The position numbers were made by a program, and so were the translations under genes. Positions 14,088 through 18,593 of a stretch of 18,593 nucleotides of DNA are shown here, piece by piece; positions within the stretch are counted from its first letter, which is position 1; each line of letters starts with the position of its first letter. This DNA comes from CAYQVW01 sp964421245 (GTDB lineage: Bacteria; Margulisbacteria; WOR-1; XYC2-FULL-46-14): positions 1 to 18,593 of the forward strand of contig CAYQVW010000025.1 of assembly GCA_964421245.1 (NCBI GenBank), read 5' to 3'. The notes beneath the pieces are model-generated. The model worked only from the letters and a program-made list of their open reading frames with translations. It did no database searches and was not told the DNA's origin.

Positions 14088-14663
14088 TTATTCTACCACT
14101 TTATTACTTAACTTCCCAATTCCCTCAATAACTACATTCACCACATCCCCCCTATTCATAGGTCCAACCCCTGGTGGGGTTCCAGTTAGAATAATATCAT
14201 TAGGGAATAATGGCATAATCTTTGAAATAAATGAAACTAAATAAGCAGGCTTAAAAATCATATCTGTTGTATTGGAGTGCTGTTTTACAACTCCATTCAA
14301 AAGCAACTTAATATCTAAGTTATCAGGATCAATATCTGTAACTACTTTTGGACCAACAGGACAAAAAGTATTGAACGATTTTGCCCTAATCCACTGACCA
14401 TCCTTTCTTTGCAGATCACGAGCTGTAACATCATTGGCACAGGAAAACCCAAGTTTTCCATCTCCCAAAACAACTATTGCAAGCTCTGCCTCATAATGAA
14501 GTTCTTTTGTTTGAGCAGGATAAATAATCTGCTCCCCATCCCCTATCAACGCTGTCGGAGACTTCATAAACAGAACCGGCTCATCCGGAATTGCCATGTT
14601 TAGTTCCTTTGCATGATCCTTATAATTTAGTCCCACACAGATTATTTTTGATGGTTTTTTCAT
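14088..14663 (-). CDS. Fumarylacetoacetate hydrolase (FAH) family enzyme
   Basis: 191 residues. Opening IICVGLNYKDHAKE (8-20), metal ligands in HYEAE (Glu58, Glu60) and Asp78 in CANDVTARDLQ, Lys94 in RAKSFNTFCPVGP, and GTPPGVGP near the end are all characteristic of the short FAH family (acylpyruvate hydrolase or oxaloacetate decarboxylase types). Members cleave or decarboxylate C-C bonds of 2,4-dioxo acids with Mg2+ or Mn2+. The substrate cannot be read from sequence. It is slightly shorter than usual (about 200-250). The ATG overlaps the stop of the upstream exchanger gene, and the receiver gene follows after 3 nt, so the three form one operon. Confidence 0.9.
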   Translation of the reverse strand: MKKPSKIICVGLNYKDHAKELNMAIPDEPVLFMKSPTALIGDGEQIIYPAQTKELHYEAELAIVVLGDGKLGFSCANDVTARDLQRKDGQWIRAKSFNTFCPVGPKVVTDIDPDNLDIKLLLNGVVKQHSNTTDMIFKPAYLVSFISKIMPLFPNDIILTGTPPGVGPMNRGDVVNVVIEGIGKLSNKVVE

Positions 14664-15640
14664 TTTATAAAATAAATTGTCGCTATTCCAATAACATAAG
14701 AGGCAACTAATCCTATGGAAATTAATCTGTTATTAATCTTTCTTCGCAACCCGACAAAAAGAATAAGAAAAGAAGCAAACAAAAACAAACCTACCACAAA
14801 CTGGTTAAAAGCAACAATTTTAAGCAGGGATCCACTCTGGTAAAAAATATCATCTATAAACAATAGTGAGAGATTGAAAATATTTGAACCCAAGAGATTT
14901 CCAATTGCCATGGCAGATGAATACCTCAACGCCGTACTCGAAACCACAAGTTCCGGGAGAGTGGTCGCAATTCCAAGAAACAAAACTCCCACAAAACTCT
15001 GTCCCAATCCAAAAACAGCAGATAGTTCATTACCTATGTATGGGAGCCAAATACCACAGGCTATTACAATAGCGGCAAAAAAGGAAAACTTAAAATAAAT
15101 ATGCTGGGTCGATTCCGCTTCATATTGAAGCACATCCCCATCCCTATTTCTATTCTTTTCAGAGAGATAAACAATGCGTTGGGCAATTAAATAAAAAACA
15201 AATATTAGGATGGTATAAATCCCAACACCAAAAAATGTTAGGTCAAAAGCAAGCTTCGACCAAATTACTCCCACAACAAAAAAAGCGGTAAGCAACATTC
15301 CAAAAGAAAGAATTACCCTATTTGATCTGCCAACTTCTAAAAAAATGTTCTCCTGCTTTTTATGCTGTTGAACAAGGGCCAAAACACCTATTACTGCCAT
15401 GTTGATTAAACAAGCACCAACAACGTTTCCAACTGCAAGGTCTGGAACTTTGACAAAGACCACCGCACTAATACCATTAAAGAGTTCTGGTAATGATGTC
15501 ACCGCAGCAAGAAGAACCAATCCGATCCAGGCGTGTCCCAGACCAGACTTCTCAGCTATTATATCGCCGCACTTAGAAAGTCTACTACCGGCAACGTAAA
15601 TTAACAGAGCACAAATTATAAATTTCAATAAAACCAGCAC
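14660..15640 (-). CDS. Calcium/cation exchanger (CaCA family, YrbG-like)
   Basis: 326 residues, about ten membrane segments. Two inverted alpha-repeats are visible: GLVLLAAVTSLPELFNGISA followed by LAVGNVVGACLIN (about 40-80), and LGIATTLPELVVSSTALRYSSAMAIGNLLGSNIFN in the second half. Family members exchange Ca2+ for Na+ (or K+/H+) across the inner membrane. In the first repeat the usual GSN is GAC, while the second repeat keeps GSNIFN, so ion selectivity may be asymmetric. The start codon is GTG (15638-15640), with a TGTTAAAAT box 6 nt upstream and no ribosome-binding site, implying a leaderless mRNA for this three-gene operon. Confidence 0.9.
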   Translation of the reverse strand: MLVLLKFIICALLIYVAGSRLSKCGDIIAEKSGLGHAWIGLVLLAAVTSLPELFNGISAVVFVKVPDLAVGNVVGACLINMAVIGVLALVQQHKKQENIFLEVGRSNRVILSFGMLLTAFFVVGVIWSKLAFDLTFFGVGIYTILIFVFYLIAQRIVYLSEKNRNRDGDVLQYEAESTQHIYFKFSFFAAIVIACGIWLPYIGNELSAVFGLGQSFVGVLFLGIATTLPELVVSSTALRYSSAMAIGNLLGSNIFNLSLLFIDDIFYQSGSLLKIVAFNQFVVGLFLFASFLILFVGLRRKINNRLISIGLVASYVIGIATIYFIK

Positions 15641-15646
15641 GATACG

Positions 15647-15655
15647 ATTTTAACA
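15647..15655 (-). promoter_or_regulatory. Extended -10 promoter of the exchanger operon
   Basis: Minus-strand TGTTAAAAT (TGnTANAAT). Six nucleotides separate it from the GTG start at 15640, so transcription should begin at the start codon. It stands back to back with the promoter of the gene at 15677 in a 36-bp divergent intergenic region. Confidence 0.55.
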
Positions 15656-15661
15656 TAATTC

Positions 15662-15670
15662 TGTTATAAT
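15662..15670 (+). promoter_or_regulatory. Extended -10 promoter of the MBL-thyX operon
   Basis: TGTTATAAT is a perfect extended -10 box; 6 nt later comes the ATG at 15677. No ribosome-binding site lies between. Same geometry as murF and the divergent exchanger gene. Confidence 0.65.
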
Positions 15671-15676
15671 AAGAAT

Positions 15677-16222
15677 ATGAAGATAAAAACGGTTGTTGTT
15701 GGACAGTTAGAAAATAATTGCTTTATAGCATCAGATGAAAAGACAAAAGAGGCAATTATTATTGATCCTGGTGAAGAGGCTGATAAGATTCTTGCTGCTG
15801 TAAAGGGATTAAAAGTAAAAGCTATTGTTCTAACCCACGGACATTATGACCACGTAACCGAGGCCCCAAAAATCGGCGCCCCAATCTGGATACATGAAAA
15901 AGACGAAGCCATGATGAGTTATTCTAATCATGCAAGAGCTGATCGTTTACTCAAAGATGGAGACGAGTTGTTAGTTGGTAGTTGTAAGTTGTTAGTTATC
16001 CATACCCCAGGACATTCGGCCGGAGGTATTTGTTTATACGATGGTAAAGAGACCCTTTTTTCAGGAGATACCCTATTCCAAGGAACACACGGTAGGACCG
16101 ATCTGCCTACCAGTTCTCCCAAAGAAATGGTAGAATCTCTAAAAAGACTACTAGAGCTTCCAGAAAATGTAGTGGTATATCCAGGACACGGACCGATTAC
16201 CACCATAAAGGAGGAAAAATGA
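15677..16222 (+). CDS. Metallo-beta-lactamase-fold hydrolase (glyoxalase II-like)
   Basis: 181 residues. Zinc-binding motif HGHYDH at 54-59 (His54, His56, Asp58, His59), His113 in HTPGHS, Asp131 in SGDTLF and His171 in PGHGP: all ligands for a binuclear site are present. Small MBL proteins of this size commonly hydrolyse thioesters such as S-lactoylglutathione, but substrates vary and the long C-terminal domain of true glyoxalase II is missing, so the call stays at family level. Cytoplasmic; no signal peptide. The mRNA is probably leaderless. Bases 15966-16000 within it are five tandem 7-nt units. Its stop overlaps the next small frame by the ATGA pattern. Confidence 0.92.
   Translation: MKIKTVVVGQLENNCFIASDEKTKEAIIIDPGEEADKILAAVKGLKVKAIVLTHGHYDHVTEAPKIGAPIWIHEKDEAMMSYSNHARADRLLKDGDELLVGSCKLLVIHTPGHSAGGICLYDGKETLFSGDTLFQGTHGRTDLPTSSPKEMVESLKRLLELPENVVVYPGHGPITTIKEEK
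15966..16000 (+). repeat. Five tandem 7-nt units inside the MBL gene
   Basis: Five consecutive heptads with consensus AGTTGTT (variants at the last three positions) encode residues 97-108, just before the HTPGHS motif. The protein length around it matches the family, so the repeat replaces rather than lengthens the normal coding sequence. Confidence 0.75.
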
Positions 16223-16329
16223 TAAGAACAAGAAAACAAGAAATTAAGCGACGACAAAGAAGAAAGAAAAAAAGACTAAAGGCCCGCCTTGCCGCGAGGC
16301 AGGCAAAAGCGAAAGCAGCAAAAAAATAA
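16219..16329 (+). CDS. Very basic 36-residue peptide
   Basis: ATG at 16219 overlaps the MBL stop (ATGA) and has a strong AAAGGAGG 4 nt upstream (16208-16214), better than that of most genes here. The product is almost only Arg, Lys, Ala and Gln (about half Arg/Lys), with no acidic residue after Glu8, and would form one amphipathic or polybasic helix able to bind nucleic acid. It is too short for a named family. A GC-rich palindrome (16282-16304) lies in its second half, in frame. The stop at 16327-16329 is 1 nt before the thyX ATG, so it could couple MBL and thyX translation. I think translation is likely; function is unknown. Confidence 0.55.
   Translation: MIRTRKQEIKRRQRRKKKRLKARLAARQAKAKAAKK
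16282..16304. repeat. GC-rich palindrome (REP-like)
   Basis: Stem GCCCGCCT (16282-16289) pairs with AGGCAGGC (16297-16304), one mismatch, around a 7-nt loop. It is far richer in G+C than its surroundings. Similar short palindromes are scattered in genomes of several uncultivated bacteria (recalled, not checked). It codes for the KARLAARQA part of the basic peptide. Confidence 0.65.
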
Positions 16330-16330
16330 A

Positions 16331-17722
16331 ATGAAAGTAATCCTCGCTGGTTATAACCTCGATTCTGAGGTAATTGAATCATTAAAAAGAGGAGAAAAAC
16401 CTCAAGACAATGTCACTCCTGAGGTCTTGTCTGCGTCTTATGCTCGCATATCTCGCGATCCACGTCCTATTAATGAGTTGCGTGAAGCCTCTCGCCGGGA
16501 AGTAGGCAAAGCACGAAAGTCTAACCAGGCCATCATCTTTAAAATGGGTCATCATTCGGTTGCAGAACATGCAGTTTTTAATTTTGATATCATTGATGTT
16601 TCCCGTTTTTGCATGGAAGAGATCGAAAAATTTCGTCTCTGTGCTTATACTGAAAAATCGCAGCGTTATCAGAAACTTGAAGATAATTATGTTATTCCTG
16701 AAGAGATCCAAGGGACAAGGGGCAAGGAGCAAGAAGAATTTATAAAAACTATTGATCTGCAAAACAAAGCTTATCAGGATATGGTTTCAAAAGGAATTGA
16801 ACCAGAAGATGCTCGCTATATCACATCGCTTGCAACCAAAGGACAATTGGGCCTAACCATTAATGCCAGAAATCTAGAATTAATGTTTCGCCGTTTCGCC
16901 TCAAGCAAATATGCCGAGGTAAGAGAGCTTGGAAATATTATGTATAAAGAGGTGGAAAAGATTGCTCCCTCTATCATACTATTTACCCAACCAAATCCGC
17001 TGGATCAGCACACTTACGATGAAGTAAAAAATCAATGGAATCGAGGCTATTTATCAGAGTCATCCCACGATGAAGTTGCGCTGGTAAATCATACTCTAAA
17101 TGCTGACGAAATAACGATAACCACCCTACTCCACTCAACTTCGAGTCTGCCTTTCTCTGAATGTAGGGATAAGGTAAAAACAATAGGTGAGAAAGAAAAA
17201 CTTGAAATAATAAAAACCGCATTAAAAAATATGGAATTTTTTGATACCACACTTCGAGAACTTGAATATGTTGATCTAACCTTCGAGATAGTTCTCTCCG
17301 CTGCTTGTTTTGGGCAGCTAAAAAGACACCGCATGGCAACCCTAACCTCTCAAGAATACAATCCAAAACTTAGCATAACCATTCCACCCAAAATTAAAGA
17401 AGCTGGCTTGGAGCTTGAATTTACAAAGGCAATTGAAGTAACCGAAGCAGCCTATGAAAAAATTAAAAGTCCTTATATCCTAACTAATGCTCACAAAAAA
17501 AGAATTCTATTTAAATGCAATGCCAGAGAGCTTTACCATATTTCTCGACTTAGAGAAGACACTCATGCACAGTGGGATATACAGAATATCTCAAGAAAGA
17601 TGACTAAACTGGCTCGCGATGTAATGCCACTGACAATGCTTACCATCTGCGGAAAAGACGTTTATAGTGAAGTCTACAAAAAAGTTTTTGGATTTGAGCC
17701 AAAGATAAAAGCGGAATTTTAA
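16331..17722 (+). CDS. thyX: Double-domain ThyX, flavin-dependent thymidylate synthase
   Basis: 463 residues from the ATG at 16331, 1 nt after the preceding stop. A frame 14 codons longer exists but overlaps the basic peptide and has no ribosome-binding site. ThyX makes dTMP from dUMP with FAD, NADPH and methylenetetrahydrofolate, and is usually about 220-250 residues. Here two ThyX-like units are fused. Unit 1 (about 1-220) has GHHSVAEH (73-80), KFRLCAYTEKSQRY (100-113) and NARNLELMFRRF (178-189). Unit 2 (about 240-463) has RHRMATLTSQEYN (332-344) and NARELYHISRLREDTHAQWDI (397-417). The canonical RHRx7S signature is split: unit 1 keeps Arg102, Ser110, Arg112 and Tyr113 but not the first RH; unit 2 keeps Arg332-His333-Arg334 but has Glu342 in place of Ser. 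Long ThyX-like proteins are known, so activity is likely but not certain. Confidence 0.85.
   Translation: MKVILAGYNLDSEVIESLKRGEKPQDNVTPEVLSASYARISRDPRPINELREASRREVGKARKSNQAIIFKMGHHSVAEHAVFNFDIIDVSRFCMEEIEKFRLCAYTEKSQRYQKLEDNYVIPEEIQGTRGKEQEEFIKTIDLQNKAYQDMVSKGIEPEDARYITSLATKGQLGLTINARNLELMFRRFASSKYAEVRELGNIMYKEVEKIAPSIILFTQPNPLDQHTYDEVKNQWNRGYLSESSHDEVALVNHTLNADEITITTLLHSTSSLPFSECRDKVKTIGEKEKLEIIKTALKNMEFFDTTLRELEYVDLTFEIVLSAACFGQLKRHRMATLTSQEYNPKLSITIPPKIKEAGLELEFTKAIEVTEAAYEKIKSPYILTNAHKKRILFKCNARELYHISRLREDTHAQWDIQNISRKMTKLARDVMPLTMLTICGKDVYSEVYKKVFGFEPKIKAEF
16709..16736 (+). repeat. Four tandem 7-nt units inside thyX
   Basis: Four consecutive heptads with consensus CAAGGRG (the fourth is CAAGAAG) encode QGTRGKEQE (residues 127-135) between the first signature and the following helix of unit 1. 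The frame is preserved. Same unit length as the repeat in the MBL gene, different sequence. Confidence 0.7.
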
Positions 17723-18570
17723 TTTAAAAAATTGGATAAAAACTTTCTTTTTTCTAGAGAGACAGCCATATTAAACAAGCGACCAATAATTCTATTCCCC
17801 CTTATTCCAAAGTAAGTTAGTGCTCTATTAAAAGCTGAATATTCTTTTATTAATCGCCTCTGATACTCTTTTAAAGACATTGTAGTCGTGTATCCAACTT
17901 GAGACAAAATTCTAACAATTTGCTCTCTCTGCATATCTTTATGATATTTAACCTCTAAGAAAACCCTCTTCCCTTCTTTCTCATCCGACGTCCTAATGTT
18001 TTTCACATAAAATAAGGAGTGTTTATGAACTTCTTCTGCTTTGTCATCAGGTAATAATCCCAATATTCTATCTCTAACAATCCTCAATGGCCCAAAAATT
18101 TTATTTAATGAGTAGACTTCTTCATTAACCATAAGCTCAACCACTATTTTTCTTGCAGGGTAAGCTAATACATCTTCTACATACAAACTCGCAAATTCTT
18201 CTCTAACTATCTCCGGATTAATTTTGCCTGACCCAATCAAAGCCTCTAAATCACTCAAGCCACTAAGATCAACTTCCTTGGTAACTCTTTTCCCTCTATT
18301 GCCAACTGGATAAGTAACTTTAAAGGTTTTTCCACACCTCTTTGCAAGTCTAGCAACCAATCTTCTTTCCAATCCATTTGATCTTAAACTAGAAATATCT
18401 AATCCAAAATCAAATAAAACTAGTAACAACTGACTTCTCCCCAAAGTGACACGCTCTCCCAAATAAAGACTATTAGTCTCTTTTCTTATCGGATCTTCCG
18501 AACTACTTGTAGCTGCACTAAAAATATCCCACGGATACCTATAATTAACCCCAAAAACTGGACCACCCAT
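17719..18570 (-). CDS. Unknown protein starting in the right terminal repeat
   Basis: 283 residues, complete from ATG (18568-18570) to stop (17719-17721). I do not recognise a family. The first 10 residues (MGGPVFGVNY) are coded inside the 53-bp terminal repeat; the first gene of the window also opens with MGG. The N-terminal 45 residues are polar and Ser-rich, a hydrophobic stretch LLLVLFDFGLDI follows (about 48-59), and the rest is charged, alternating Lys/Arg and Glu/Asp, ending with a basic helical region. No signal peptide or transmembrane helix is convincing, and no catalytic motif stands out. No ribosome-binding site precedes the ATG in the 23 bases available. Its end overlaps thyX by 4 bp, convergently. 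Confidence 0.7.
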   Translation of the reverse strand: MGGPVFGVNYRYPWDIFSAATSSSEDPIRKETNSLYLGERVTLGRSQLLLVLFDFGLDISSLRSNGLERRLVARLAKRCGKTFKVTYPVGNRGKRVTKEVDLSGLSDLEALIGSGKINPEIVREEFASLYVEDVLAYPARKIVVELMVNEEVYSLNKIFGPLRIVRDRILGLLPDDKAEEVHKHSLFYVKNIRTSDEKEGKRVFLEVKYHKDMQREQIVRILSQVGYTTTMSLKEYQRRLIKEYSAFNRALTYFGIRGNRIIGRLFNMAVSLEKRKFLSNFLN

Positions 18571-18592
18571 TAAGATATGAAAATCATGATAA
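18540..18592. repeat. Right copy of the 53-bp terminal inverted repeat
   Basis: Exact reverse complement of bases 1-53. It holds the 5' flank (about 22 nt) and the first ten codons of the minus-strand gene ending at 17719. Only one further base (18593) lies outside it. Confidence 0.95.
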
Positions 18593-18593
18593 A

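Noticed and set aside
16289..16330. 14-codon N-terminal extension of thyX
   Set aside because: Overlaps the basic peptide in another frame and is Lys/Arg-rich only because of that; ThyX homology begins at the ATG at 16331.
1..18593. Whole window as a composite transposon or linear element bounded by inverted repeats
   Set aside because: No transposase, recombinase, telomere protein or replication gene, and no target duplication can be seen. The cargo is core flagellar and housekeeping genes.

Overview
This is an AT-rich, very compact bacterial segment. Neighbouring genes abut or overlap by 4 to 29 bases, even at convergent ends. It carries the core export and switch genes of a flagellum, a Mur ligase (so peptidoglycan is made), one leucine tRNA and a scatter of household genes. 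No transposase, integrase or phage gene is visible, so I read it as chromosomal. The mix (divergent flagellar proteins, 7-8 nt iterated repeats like those described in cyanobacteria, start codons placed directly after -10 boxes) would fit an uncultivated lineage near the Cyanobacteria/Margulisbacteria-Saganbacteria group, but that placement is a guess and no marker here proves it. The two ends of the window are a perfect 53-base inverted repeat.

Layout. (a) 1-2294, minus strand: two tandem paralogous genes of unknown family; the downstream copy has gained an N-terminal response-regulator receiver domain. The shared domain has features reminiscent of a protein-kinase fold. (b) 2355-4277: an unusually short MurF read from a promoter placed right at its start codon, converging on a small radical-SAM-type protein. 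(c) 4359-4460: tRNA-Leu with anticodon AAG. (d) 4481-13622, plus strand: one long flagellar operon, fliK-flgD-flgE-fliM-fliN-fliO-fliP-fliQ-fliR-flhB-flhA. It encodes hook-length control, hook cap, hook, the C-ring switch and the complete export gate. A repeat element of about 145 bp sits between fliP and fliQ. (e) 15640-13611, minus strand: a cation/Ca2+ exchanger, a fumarylacetoacetate-hydrolase-family enzyme and a stand-alone CheY-like receiver that ends inside the 3' end of flhA. (f) 15662-17722, plus strand: a metallo-beta-lactamase-fold hydrolase, a 36-residue very basic peptide and a double-length ThyX. (g) 18570-17719, minus strand: an unknown gene whose first 10 codons lie in the right terminal repeat.

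How it fits together. FliO/P/Q/R, FlhB and FlhA form the export machine. FliK with FlhB sets the switch from hook to filament substrates. FlgD caps the growing FlgE hook. FliM/FliN form the lower C-ring. FliM lacks the usual CheY-binding N-terminus and the GGxG FliG-contact loop, and instead carries an acidic tail of about 130 residues. No flagellin, rod, MS-ring (fliF), fliG or motor gene is in the window.

Three themes cut across the genes: TGnTANAAT extended -10 boxes exactly 6 nt before start codons (probable leaderless mRNAs); short 7- or 8-nt iterated repeats inside genes and inside the flagellar operon, always leaving the frame open; and duplicated or fused domains (the paralog pair and the two-domain ThyX with complementary active-site halves).
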